Positions 7,528 through 15,992 of a DNA stretch of 64,000 bases are shown here, piece after piece (positions within the stretch are counted from its first letter, which is position 1; every line of letters starts with the position of its first letter). The position numbers were made by a program, and so were the translations under genes. This stretch comes from Shewanella xiamenensis (GTDB lineage Bacteria; Pseudomonadota; Gammaproteobacteria; Enterobacterales; Shewanellaceae): positions 248,001 through 312,000 of the forward strand of contig NZ_BMOP01000001.1 of the NCBI RefSeq assembly GCF_014647135.1, in the 5' to 3' direction. The notes beneath the pieces are model-generated. The model was not told the DNA's origin, ran no database searches, and worked only from the letters and a program-made list of their open reading frames with translations.

Positions 7528-9135
7528 TTATTTTATGTCATCTATCGCACCAAAATAAAAGCGAGCCTCAGTCCTTTTACTTTTATATTCAGAGGCTGTT
7601 ATCGTATCATCTGGAATAAAATTAACATCAAAATCCAATAGGACATCGAAAACTCTGATATTACCATAGGGGTTAATTATAGCCCCATCTCTAAAGAGTT
7701 GGTAAAGCAATAACCAGTAATTATCAATCAAGTAGTTATCTCGGGATTTAATAATTTCATTTGCAAAATCAATTATCAACTCCCTATTGCTAATCATTGT
7801 GTAAAGGATAGTCAAACCAACACAGTCCTTACTTTTAATAATTGCAGCAGTAGTATTTTCATTAGGTTTAATCCCTATTTTTTTCATTATATGTAGAGGC
7901 CAGCAGATCCCATCCGAACGGCGATGCTTACAGTTCTCGATTATTAAAGAATTTAAGTGACTTTCAATATCTCGTCTGTCCATACTTGATTTGGTGATTA
8001 AAACATCAAGATAAGGAATAAGTATGGGGTAATGCCACGACAGATTTAGAACAGATTTATATACTGTAGGAGGCGCCTGTTCATTCAAAAAATTAACTAT
8101 TAACTGAATTGCGTACTTGAGCACACTACCATCTGGCGTTTGTTTGTTGATAATCATCGCATAATTTATGAAAGTAATCGCTTCGGATGCCGAAAGTGTA
8201 GGCTCGTCATTATGAGATTTATTCAATCGGCTAGGTAAATGTCCTAGCAATTCTATTATCCAAGAATCTTGATCTGGGACAGGTTGTTCTACAATTCTAG
8301 TTTTTTGAATGTTTAGTGAAAATTTATACTTAGCTAGTTCCCTACCCAGCAATAATAAAAATTCATGAGCTTGTTCATTCGTCTCACAGTAGCAACTATA
8401 ATCATCAACATACCGATGCACGTTGTAACCTGCACGTCTTAGTTCTTCATCAACTTTACCGAGAATAATTTCTAGACTAATATTCGAGGTTGCAGAACCA
8501 ATAGGTATACCTTGCGTTTCATTTCTTTTGCATTTCCTTTGATATGAATCTAAAAGATTGAACCATTTCCCTTTTTGGCGATTATTTTTGGCAAAATCAA
8601 TTCCAACAAGTCCCCATGCAATGGCATGTGAGTAGACACTATTAAAGCAATTAGAAATATCGGCAGTTACATGAAATCGTTTACCAAAGCTTTCAGTCAA
8701 CGCTCGGGTAGTCTTTTCGATGGGATCTTCATAGTTCATTACCATGATTCTACCATCTTCATGTAGTTCCGGTTTGATAATACTTGTTTCGCTAACAGTA
8801 AATGGCTCGATTTTATCCCAGTTATCATGCATATGCTTAGCTAACAGTGAATACGCTTTCGGGTGAATGAGTGACAGTTCACGAAATGCGTTGTTATACC
8901 TAGTCGCATTATATATAACCACATCATAACCACTACCCTCACGAGTGTCTGACTCACCCAAAGCTGCCAGAGCCTCACATACCTCTGGCGTAAACTGTCT
9001 AGTACTAAGGAGTGGTGGAAGTTCTCCTATAGTCGATTTCTGATCTGGAAAGTAGTTATGACAAGTAAGTGCTCGATAAAGATAGTACTTTTTAGATTCT
9101 TCATTTAATTGTGACAAACCAGTGCTTATTAACAT
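7528..9135 (-). CDS. Reverse transcriptase of the Abi/UG (defence-associated) type
   Basis: A 535-aa protein with RT palm motifs in order. Motif A is TADISNCF (about 158-164), motif B QGIPIGSATSN (208-218) and motif C RYVDDY (241-246), so the catalytic aspartates are present. NATRYNNAFRELSLIHPKAYSLL (residues 76-98, split here as NATRYNNAFREL and SLIHPKAYSLL) is the N-terminal pattern of bacterial Abi/UG RTs. After about residue 300 comes a long helical region with no recognised maturase, endonuclease or thumb-X domain; AbiA/AbiK-type RTs carry helical repeats there. Motif B lacks the SQ of DGR RTs and the SP of group II RTs. The gene is visibly AT-richer than its neighbours, has a poor ribosome site, and sits alone between inverted repeats. 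A phage-defence role is inferred; the subclass is undetermined. Confidence 0.85.
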   Translation of the reverse strand: MLISTGLSQLNEESKKYYLYRALTCHNYFPDQKSTIGELPPLLSTRQFTPEVCEALAALGESDTREGSGYDVVIYNATRYNNAFRELSLIHPKAYSLLAKHMHDNWDKIEPFTVSETSIIKPELHEDGRIMVMNYEDPIEKTTRALTESFGKRFHVTADISNCFNSVYSHAIAWGLVGIDFAKNNRQKGKWFNLLDSYQRKCKRNETQGIPIGSATSNISLEIILGKVDEELRRAGYNVHRYVDDYSCYCETNEQAHEFLLLLGRELAKYKFSLNIQKTRIVEQPVPDQDSWIIELLGHLPSRLNKSHNDEPTLSASEAITFINYAMIINKQTPDGSVLKYAIQLIVNFLNEQAPPTVYKSVLNLSWHYPILIPYLDVLITKSSMDRRDIESHLNSLIIENCKHRRSDGICWPLHIMKKIGIKPNENTTAAIIKSKDCVGLTILYTMISNRELIIDFANEIIKSRDNYLIDNYWLLLYQLFRDGAIINPYGNIRVFDVLLDFDVNFIPDDTITASEYKSKRTEARFYFGAIDDIK

Positions 9136-9260
9136 AAAAGACCACAGTTTATAAAAATTCTACTTTCTCATATTATTACTCTAATTATCTATTTCTTAAT
9201 GATAAAAATAGAACAGGCACATATCTTTGAGGATTAAAGGTCAACATAGAGATCACTGAA
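9136..9260 (-). other. AT-rich leader of the reverse transcriptase gene
   Basis: This is the 125-bp stretch between the RT start codon and the right repeat. On the minus strand TTGACC at 9244-9239 could be a -35 box, but no good -10 sits at the right spacing. A weak CTATTT...AAATAG stem is the only structure seen. Some defence RTs use an adjacent non-coding RNA template; nothing here proves one. Confidence 0.3.
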
Positions 9261-9503
9261 GTTCACCTTCCCCTGCGAAGTTGCTGAAGGGTGTTGAAGA
9301 AAATCGCGTGAGTGAGGCATGGATGCCTCGCTAGCTTTCGGGGTACAGGATGTACCATCGGAAGCGTTAGCGATTTTCGAATAAGCACGAAGCCACTCAT
9401 CAATGCATGTAACTTCGCTAGGGACGCCGGGGGATTTCCAAAAGGGGAACAGGCGTTTTTCCCCTTTGGGTCGGGTGTGGGGTGAAGCCCCACGACTTTG
9501 ATT
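9261..9503 (-). repeat. Structured ~240-bp repeat, right (inverted) copy
   Basis: Read on the minus strand this follows the same plan as 7174-7415. GTGGGGCTTCACCCC is followed by a hairpin of CCAAAGGGGAA with TTCCCCTTTTGG, then CCTAGCGAAGTTACATGCAT, GAGGCAT with ATGCCTC, and GCAACTTCGCAGGGGAAGG. Stem sequences differ from the left copy while pairing is kept. The GGGGAAGGTGAAC end faces the RT gene, so the two copies are arranged tail to tail around it. Confidence 0.8.
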
Positions 9504-9513
9504 TTGATTAACG

Positions 9514-9546
9514 TAAATAAAAAAAGCCAGACTCCGTCTGGCTTTT
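9514..9546 (-). terminator. Intrinsic terminator of putA
   Basis: AAAAGCCAGAC (9522-9532) pairs with GTCTGGCTTTT (9536-9546). On the minus strand the stem is followed by a T-rich run (complement of 9514-9525). It begins 24 bases after the putA stop. Confidence 0.85.
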
Positions 9547-9569
9547 GTTCAACTCTCACAGGTGAGGGC

Positions 9570-12500
9570 TTATTCTTCGCTATCACCCAGTGACAACAGG
9601 GTCGCATTACCACCGATGGCGGTGATGTTGTTAGTGCGAGTTTTTTCAGTCACGAAACGAGTTAAGTAGTGTGGACCACCGGCTTTTGGACCTGTGCCCG
9701 ACAGACCTTGACCGCCGAAAGGCTGTACGCCAACGACTGCGCCGATTTGGTTACGGTTGATGTACACGTTACCTACGTTAACCTTGTCAGCGACTTCGAG
9801 GGCATGGCCTTCGTTACGGCTGTGGATACCTAAGGTTAATCCAAAACCTGTGCTGTTGATTTCATCGATCACTTTGCCAAGATCCGCTGCTTTATAACGG
9901 ATCACATGCAGGATTGGACCAAAGTGTTCTTTTTCAAGCACTTTGATTGAGTCGATTTCAACGGCAGTTGGCGCTACAAAGTGACCATTCTCAGTACCCG
10001 CTGGCAGTGGCATTTGCTTGATAAGCTTACCGACTTGCTTGATGTGGTCGATATGGGCGTCAAGGTTAGCCTTCGCGGTCGCATCGATAACTGGGCCTAC
10101 GTCGGTTTTCACTGAACTTGGGTTGCCAATTACTAACTCATCCATCGCACCTTGCAGAACATCGATAACGCGGTCTGCAATATCTTCTTGTAGGAAGAGT
10201 ACACGCAGTGCCGAGCAGCGTTGACCTGCGCTGGTGAAGGATGAAGACACCACATCGTTAACCACTTGTTCTGGCTGAGAAGTAGAGTCAACTACCATAG
10301 CGTTTTGACCACCGGTTTCGGCGATTAATGGAATGATTGCGCCTTCACGGTTTGCCAGTGTGCGGTTAATGAGTTTGGCTGTGCCCGTTGAACCGGTAAA
10401 GCATACGCCACCGATGCGCTCATCAGCCGTCAGTGCGTTACCAACGCTAGCGCCTGTACCTGGCAGATATTGCAGCACGTCCGTTGGAATACCCGCTTGA
10501 TGTGCTAACTGCACTGCGCGGTAACCAATGATTGAAGTCTGCTCCGCAGGTTTAGCAACTACAGTGTTACCCGCTGCTAGGGCTGCTGATACTTGGCCCA
10601 AGAAGATCGCCAATGGGAAGTTCCATGGGCTGATACACACAAACACACCGCGACCTTGGAGGAAGAGTTCGTTTAACTCACCTGTTGGGCCTGGGAGCAG
10701 TTCAGGTTTTGACATCAGCTTCTTGGCTTGTACTGCGTAGTAACGGCAGAAGTCTACGGCTTCACGCACTTCGTCGATACCGTCTTGAATGCTCTTGCCC
10801 GCTTCACGGGTACAGAGGGCAATCAGTTCTTCGCGGTTTTCTTCTAACAGATCCGCCAGCTTTTGCAGGGCAGAGGCGCGCACTTCAACAGGCGTACGGG
10901 TCCAAGAGGCGAAAGCTGCATGAGCAGAAGACACGGCTTGTTCGATAGCCGCTTTGTCGGCAAAGGCCACTTGGCCCACGGTTTGAGTGGTATCGAATGG
11001 GCTAACCACGGTTTTGTGCTCACCAGTTAAGGTTTGACCATTAACCAGAGGGCCAGCTTGCCACTGCGTCGATTTGAATTTGTCTAAGGCCGCGAAGAAT
11101 GGCTCTGCTTCTGAAATGATGTTCATATTGAGTCCCTTGGAATTTTTGCGATCGCTACCGAAGATGTCGGTAGGTAAAACGATTTTGTTGTTAGCCAGGG
11201 TTTTGTAGCCTGTCAGGGTTTTCAGTGGGTGAACCACTAAAGACTCGATAGGGGTTTTCGGATCGACCAGCTTGTGTACGAACGAGGTGTTCGCACCGTT
11301 TTCCAGCAGGCGACGCACTAGGTAGGGCAGCAGATCCTTATGGGCACCGATTGGGGCATAGATACGTACCGCTTTCGCGCCCGCTTCCGACAGAATAGTG
11401 TCGTACAGCTCTTGTCCCATACCGTGTAGACGTTGGAATTCGTGGTTACGATCGCCCGCCATATCGGAAATGGCCGCCACTGTTTGCGCGTTGTGGCTGG
11501 CAAATTGTGGGTAAATCGCGCCGCGGGTGGCGTCGGATAACAGGTAACGCGCACAGGCTAAGTAAGATACGTCGGTACCGGCTTTGCGGGTGTAGAGTGG
11601 GTAAGCAGCTTCGCCAGCTTGTTGTGCCCATTTCAGCTCGCTATCCCAGTAGGCGCCTTTCACTAAGCGAACGGGAATTTCGTCGCCTTGCTCTTTCGCT
11701 AGGCGGGTTAACCATACCAGCACTGGCAGGGCGCGCTTAGAGTAAGCTTGCACCACGATACCGAGTAATCCCCAGCCTTTAGTGGCGTCAGAATTAAACA
11801 GTTTTTGGAACAGTTTTAATGACAGTTCGAGACGGTCAACTTCTTCGGCGTCGATAGAAATACCGATATTTAACCCGCGCGCGAGTTTAATCAGGCGAAT
11901 AACCGTGTCGTACAGCTCGGTCAATACACGGTCTTCGTTAGCGACTTCGTAACGTGGGTGCAATGCCGACAGCTTGATAGAAATCGTTGGGCGTGGTGAT
12001 TCACTTTCGTTATAGCTTTGCGCGCCTAACTCGGTAATCGCATTGGCATAATCTGTAAAGTATTTTTCGGCATCTTTACGCGTCAGCGCGGCTTCACCCA
12101 GCATATCGTAGGAGTGGGTGTAACCTAATTTACGCTTGTCTTCGCTGTTCTTGAGCGCTTCTTTCATGGTGCGGCCGAGAACGAACTGCTTACCCATAAT
12201 CTTCATCGCCGCCATCATGGCTTGACGGATCACGGGTTCACCTAAACGATTGACTAAACGGCCTAATAGGCTACTTGGGCTACCATCGATTTTTTTATCT
12301 AAGCTAACAATTTTACCCGTGAGCATTAGGCCCCAAGTGGAGGCATTAACGAGCACCGAATCGCTCTTGCTTAAGTGTTCATCCCATTTTGCGCCTGAGA
12401 GTTTATCTTCAATCAAGGCGTCGGCGGTGGCCGCATCGGGAATACGCAGCAGGGCTTCGGCTAAACACATCAGGATAATCCCTTCCTGTGTTTCTAAGCT

Positions 12501-12749
12501 GTATTGCTGCAGGAAGGCATCGATGCCAACCATTAAGCCTTTTTTCTCAAATTGACGAACTTTGTTTACCAGTTCGTGGGCACGACGAGTGACGCGCTCG
12601 ATGGCTTCATCACTGGAGGGTACTAGTTTGATTAGCTCTGACAAGTATTGTTCTTCATCGACAATGTAGTTGTCGGTGACGGCTTTGAACAGTTCGTCGA
12701 GATTGGCAGAATCGTAGCGGCCTGCCAGCACTTCACTCGCTTTGAACAT
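9570..12749 (-). CDS. putA: Bifunctional proline dehydrogenase / L-glutamate-gamma-semialdehyde dehydrogenase
   Basis: Oxidises proline to glutamate in two steps (FAD-dependent PRODH, then NAD-dependent P5C dehydrogenase) and feeds electrons to quinone at the membrane. PRODH signatures include LVKGAYWDSELKWAQ and DAEEVDRLEL; the dehydrogenase half has SPWNFPLAIF, FTGSTGTAKL, Glu in AETGGQNAM and the catalytic Cys in SAGQRCSALR. At about 1059 aa it lacks the N-terminal ribbon-helix-helix DNA-binding domain of the ~1320-aa E. coli protein, so it should not repress itself. I chose ATG 12749 because GGAAG lies 8 bases before it; an in-frame ATG at 12764 has no such site. A palindrome at 12831-12840 lies upstream. 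Confidence 0.93.
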   Translation of the reverse strand: MFKASEVLAGRYDSANLDELFKAVTDNYIVDEEQYLSELIKLVPSSDEAIERVTRRAHELVNKVRQFEKKGLMVGIDAFLQQYSLETQEGIILMCLAEALLRIPDAATADALIEDKLSGAKWDEHLSKSDSVLVNASTWGLMLTGKIVSLDKKIDGSPSSLLGRLVNRLGEPVIRQAMMAAMKIMGKQFVLGRTMKEALKNSEDKRKLGYTHSYDMLGEAALTRKDAEKYFTDYANAITELGAQSYNESESPRPTISIKLSALHPRYEVANEDRVLTELYDTVIRLIKLARGLNIGISIDAEEVDRLELSLKLFQKLFNSDATKGWGLLGIVVQAYSKRALPVLVWLTRLAKEQGDEIPVRLVKGAYWDSELKWAQQAGEAAYPLYTRKAGTDVSYLACARYLLSDATRGAIYPQFASHNAQTVAAISDMAGDRNHEFQRLHGMGQELYDTILSEAGAKAVRIYAPIGAHKDLLPYLVRRLLENGANTSFVHKLVDPKTPIESLVVHPLKTLTGYKTLANNKIVLPTDIFGSDRKNSKGLNMNIISEAEPFFAALDKFKSTQWQAGPLVNGQTLTGEHKTVVSPFDTTQTVGQVAFADKAAIEQAVSSAHAAFASWTRTPVEVRASALQKLADLLEENREELIALCTREAGKSIQDGIDEVREAVDFCRYYAVQAKKLMSKPELLPGPTGELNELFLQGRGVFVCISPWNFPLAIFLGQVSAALAAGNTVVAKPAEQTSIIGYRAVQLAHQAGIPTDVLQYLPGTGASVGNALTADERIGGVCFTGSTGTAKLINRTLANREGAIIPLIAETGGQNAMVVDSTSQPEQVVNDVVSSSFTSAGQRCSALRVLFLQEDIADRVIDVLQGAMDELVIGNPSSVKTDVGPVIDATAKANLDAHIDHIKQVGKLIKQMPLPAGTENGHFVAPTAVEIDSIKVLEKEHFGPILHVIRYKAADLGKVIDEINSTGFGLTLGIHSRNEGHALEVADKVNVGNVYINRNQIGAVVGVQPFGGQGLSGTGPKAGGPHYLTRFVTEKTRTNNITAIGGNATLLSLGDSEE

Positions 12750-12830
12750 AGTAATCGCTTCCATCTTGGCCAGTTGTTTTCGGCTCTATTGTTGAAACAA
12801 AAATGGGGGGCGCGAAACGCATTTGATATT

Positions 12831-12840
12831 TTGTATACAA
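12831..12840. promoter_or_regulatory. Palindrome TTGTATACAA upstream of putA
   Basis: A perfect 10-bp palindrome, extended by imperfect flanks (ATATTTTGTATACAATATG), lies about 80 bp upstream of the putA start. TTGTATACAA resembles operators of some GntR-family regulators. No such regulator is encoded in the window, and the link to putA control is inferred from position only. Confidence 0.4.
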
Positions 12841-12961
12841 TATGAAGCTTTGCGCGCGCAGATTATACAACCAAAATGTGACGGACAACACTATAGCGTG
12901 AAAGAATGTGAGGATTGTTTGATTGGCTTGTTAAGCGTTAGTTGTAACGCTTGATTGACAA

Positions 12962-12989
12962 AAAGCCAGTGTTTGAAAACACTGGCTTT
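12962..12989 (-). terminator. Intrinsic terminator of the SH3 protein gene
   Basis: AAAGCCAGTGTT (12962-12973) pairs with AACACTGGCTTT (12978-12989) around TGAA; a TTTTTG tail follows on the minus strand. The SH3 gene stop is about 30 bases upstream. Confidence 0.8.
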
Positions 12990-13021
12990 AGCTTTGACTT
13001 TCAGATTATTTGCGTAAAAAT

Positions 13022-13600
13022 TTACATCCAACGCTTCTTGTTGCGGCGTTGTGGTCTTGGTAGATATACCAAAATTACCCCAACCACTAAACCTGCGGCG
13101 GCAATCAGTCCGCCCTCACGCCATAGCGCAAATTGTGCCTCTTGGGCACTATGATCAACCGCTACTTTGAGGTTATCACGCTCTTGAGTGGTTTTGTTCA
13201 GCATAGCTTCGGCTTCGCTTAGCTTGGCTTTGAGTTCATCCACTTCATCGGAATGGTTATTCGTCGAACTTAAGACTTCTGCAAGCTTGGCTTTGGTTTC
13301 GTTTAACTCATTAGTGAGTGTTGAAACTTGCTCACGAAAACTAGGCGTTGAACTGATTAAGTTGGTTGGCACCCAACCTTCACGACCTTTATGGTCGATT
13401 ATTTTTGAATAATCACCCTGAGTTTCGCCAAGTAACGTGACGGGTTGTCCCGCTTCAATCGAACCCAAAATACGATAATCAGTACCTGGGCCGTTGAGAA
13501 TATAAAGAAACACGTTATCCGAGATATAGCGGGGTTGGCCTTCGGCCAGCAGGTTAGGGGAGAGTAACATCATTCCCACCAGAGTCAGCATTCTTAACAC
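13022..13600 (-). CDS. TIGR04211-type SH3 domain protein (YgiM-like)
   Basis: A 192-aa envelope protein. A signal peptide (MLRMLTLVGMMLLSPNLLAE) is followed by a bacterial SH3 domain (about 25-85; RYISDNVFLYILNGPGTDYR and REGWVPTNLI), a heptad-rich coiled coil (about 88-150; ELNETKAKLAEVL, LKAKLSEAEAML), one transmembrane helix (GLIAAAGLVVGVILVYL) and a basic cytoplasmic tail RPQRRNKKRWM. This layout is that of E. coli YgiM and its TIGR04211 relatives. The biochemical role is unknown; SH3b domains in such proteins are usually assumed to contact peptidoglycan. The start is a GTG with GAGA upstream; ATG 13591 is an alternative. Confidence 0.8.
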   Translation of the reverse strand: MLRMLTLVGMMLLSPNLLAEGQPRYISDNVFLYILNGPGTDYRILGSIEAGQPVTLLGETQGDYSKIIDHKGREGWVPTNLISSTPSFREQVSTLTNELNETKAKLAEVLSSTNNHSDEVDELKAKLSEAEAMLNKTTQERDNLKVAVDHSAQEAQFALWREGGLIAAAGLVVGVILVYLPRPQRRNKKRWM

Positions 13601-13661
13601 TTTTGTATTCTCATCAACGAAATAGTGACCACATGCTAGGGATTTGAGGCCTGCAATGCAA

Positions 13662-13684
13662 GAGGGAAGTCATAGACTTCCCTC
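13662..13684 (-). terminator. Hairpin after the phosphate transporter gene
   Basis: GAGGGAAGTC (13662-13671) pairs perfectly with GACTTCCCTC (13675-13684). It lies between the PiT gene and the SH3 gene, both leftward. No T-run follows, so it may be an RNA-stabilising or weak terminator hairpin. Confidence 0.4.
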
Positions 13685-13765
13685 AACTTTGCCGCATCCA
13701 TGCTAGCAATTCCTCTGTGTTTAGTACATTTCTACGGCGAGCTTGCCATAGTCGTTATGTGCTTC

Positions 13766-15055
13766 TTAGTTAAAGATGCCTTTAATCATATAGAAGAAGA
13801 TGATCGATAGACCTGCACCCGCAGGTAAAGTAACCACCCAAGACACAACAATGTTACGCACCACACCAATATTGATTGCCGCAATACCACGGGCCATACC
13901 CACACCTAATACCGCACCGACTAACGTTTGTGTGGTAGAGATAGGTAAACCAGTACCAGAAGCAATCACTACGGTAGAGGCTGCGGCTAATTCGGCAGCA
14001 AAACCGCGACTTGGGGTTAAGTGAGTAATATTTTTACCAATGGTTTGCATCACGCGCTGACCGAAAATCGCCAGACCCATAACGATACCCACAGCACCTA
14101 AAGGTAGGATCCACCATACTAACGGTGATTTAGATGCAATTTGGCCACCACTATTAACTACAGATACCACCGCAGCTAAAGGACCAATCGCATTTGCAAC
14201 ATCGTTTGAACCGTGGGCGAATGCCATACAACAAGCGGTTAAAACCATCAGGATCGCAAACACTTTTTCGACGTTAGCGTACATGGTTTTGTGGCTTGCT
14301 TTCTCATCCATTTTTAGACGAGAAATAAACACTTTACCTATGATACCAACGACCAATGCTATTACGCCCGCCAGGATATAAGCTTCGGCACCTTTTAAAT
14401 GAATGCCAACGTGTGACAACCCTTTGAGGATCGTGACTAATGACATCATAAAGCCTGCGAACGCCATGTAGAAAGGTACATAACGTTTAGCATTAGCAAG
14501 TGGGTTATCGGTGTTGAAAATCAGTTTTTGAGTGCTTTGGAACAGAATGAACGCCATAAAGCCAGAGATTGCTGGTGTAATAACCCAAGAACCAACAATA
14601 CCGCCTACTTTTTCCCAAGCGACAGACTCAGTGCCAACGCCTACAGCCGCAAAGCCGATAATCGCGCCTACAATTGAGTGAGTCGTTGATACTGGCCAGC
14701 CTAATGCCGATGCCACGACTAACCAAATCCCCGCAGCTAACAATGAGCCAATCATGCCGTATACCAGCAATTCAGGGGTTTGGGTAAAATAACTTGAATC
14801 AATAATACCGTTACGGATTGTACTGGTCACTTCGCCGCCGGCCAAAAAAGCACCTGCAAATTCGAAGATCATAGCGATAATAATCGCTTGTTTAATCGTA
14901 ATGGCGTTAGAACCAACAGAGGTTCCCATCGCATTGGCCACATCGTTTGCACCAATGCCCCACGCCATTAGAAAACCAAACGCAGCCGCAATGGCAATAA
15001 GCCACGGCCCATTAGTGGCTAATACGTTAGCCACCTCCATACCTGCATCAACCAT
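13766..15055 (-). CDS. Inorganic phosphate transporter, PiT family
   Basis: A 429-aa inner-membrane permease with the duplicated PiT signature: GANDVANAMGTSVGS near the N-terminus (about residues 35-49) and HGSNDVANAIGPLAAV in the second half (about 278-293). About ten hydrophobic helices are visible. The family imports phosphate as a metal-phosphate complex with a proton or sodium ion at low affinity. AAGGT lies before the ATG. The PhoU-like gene lies 25 bases upstream in the same direction, a pairing common for PiT transporters and suggestive of one operon. The sequence does not decide between proton- and sodium-coupled transport. Confidence 0.9.
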   Translation of the reverse strand: MVDAGMEVANVLATNGPWLIAIAAAFGFLMAWGIGANDVANAMGTSVGSNAITIKQAIIIAMIFEFAGAFLAGGEVTSTIRNGIIDSSYFTQTPELLVYGMIGSLLAAGIWLVVASALGWPVSTTHSIVGAIIGFAAVGVGTESVAWEKVGGIVGSWVITPAISGFMAFILFQSTQKLIFNTDNPLANAKRYVPFYMAFAGFMMSLVTILKGLSHVGIHLKGAEAYILAGVIALVVGIIGKVFISRLKMDEKASHKTMYANVEKVFAILMVLTACCMAFAHGSNDVANAIGPLAAVVSVVNSGGQIASKSPLVWWILPLGAVGIVMGLAIFGQRVMQTIGKNITHLTPSRGFAAELAAASTVVIASGTGLPISTTQTLVGAVLGVGMARGIAAINIGVVRNIVVSWVVTLPAGAGLSIIFFYMIKGIFN

Positions 15056-15080
15056 ATTGATACCTTGATAACCTTATTTA

Positions 15081-15761
15081 TTAAACGCGAGCAAGCATAA
15101 GCTCAAGACGCGAACCGACGCGTTCGGCCAGATCTGCAAGACCGCCGACCCATTCAATCGTTTTATAGAGGAACATCACATCGACAGGATTCAATTCTGA
15201 TTCCAATGCGAATAATTGACGACGAAGTTGAATTTGTAAATCGTCAGTATCTTCTTCGATGATATCGAGTTCGTTGATCATTTTGGCCACTAAGTCAACT
15301 TCACGACCACGGAAACCTGCTTCGAGCAAATCTTCGAGTTCGTTAATGACTTCTTTTGCAAGACCAACTGCGTCGATACAACGTTGTAAGTATGCGATAA
15401 AGGGGACTTGCATGACCTGAGGGATAAGCAATTGACGGCCGATTACACGACCAGAGATATCTTTTGCTTTGTTAGCGATTTTGTCTTGTTGTGTCAGTAG
15501 TTCCAGTAGATCTGTACGCTCAACAGGCATAAACAAACCGCTTGGCAGAGTGAGGCGAATTTCACGTTTGAGTGAGTCCCCTTGCTTTTCCGCTAAACTA
15601 ATTTGTTTACGTAGTTGAACTGCAGCATCCCAGTTACCTGTGATGGTGGCTTCGAAAAAGGGGACCAGTAACGATGCGCAATCGTAGACTTTGTCCATGT
15701 GCTCTTGAAGAGGCTTAATTGGCGATTTTGCAAACACGCCCAAAATAGAGTTTACTGGCAT
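15081..15761 (-). CDS. TIGR00153 / DUF47 PhoU-like protein
   Basis: A 226-aa, almost wholly helical cytoplasmic protein starting MPVNSILGVFAKSPIKPLQEH, the typical opening of the TIGR00153 (DUF47, PhoU-like) family. Acidic helices such as DIIEEDTDDLQIQLRR and ELNPVDVMFLYKTIEW are the family's metal-binding-type segments. It is encoded immediately upstream of the PiT transporter and probably co-transcribed with it. By analogy to PhoU and to other DUF47-PiT pairs it likely controls transporter activity, but direct evidence for its mode of action is lacking. A GC-rich imperfect hairpin lies upstream at 15801-15828. Confidence 0.85.
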   Translation of the reverse strand: MPVNSILGVFAKSPIKPLQEHMDKVYDCASLLVPFFEATITGNWDAAVQLRKQISLAEKQGDSLKREIRLTLPSGLFMPVERTDLLELLTQQDKIANKAKDISGRVIGRQLLIPQVMQVPFIAYLQRCIDAVGLAKEVINELEDLLEAGFRGREVDLVAKMINELDIIEEDTDDLQIQLRRQLFALESELNPVDVMFLYKTIEWVGGLADLAERVGSRLELMLARV

Positions 15762-15992
15762 TGCCGTTTACCTATTTAGATTGTTCCATGATTGGAAAAA
15801 GCGGGCGCATGTTACCCTATGCGTCCGCGTATTGAAACTGTGTTTTTTGAGAAAAAATCACAGCTTTATTCTAACGGGTTATATACCAACTTCAAAACCA
15901 AATCCTACGGGATTTTTATGACACATTTGTGACATTATGAACTAAAAATGACGCGTGAATGAATATTTGATGACAAAATGAGCGGTGCAGTA

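Noticed and set aside
7528..9135. Reverse transcriptase as a retron, group II intron, DGR or CRISPR-associated RT
   Set aside because: No msr-msd-like fold or retron motifs, no maturase or domain V, motif B lacks SQ, no variable/template repeat pair, and no cas genes in the window.
7174..9503. Inverted repeats as integron attC sites or IS ends
   Set aside because: No integrase or transposase is present, the attC core pattern is not seen, and the copies are long, diverged and internally structured.
9263..9613. 116-codon open frame across the right repeat and putA end
   Set aside because: It runs through the repeat, the putA terminator and the putA coding end; not a gene.
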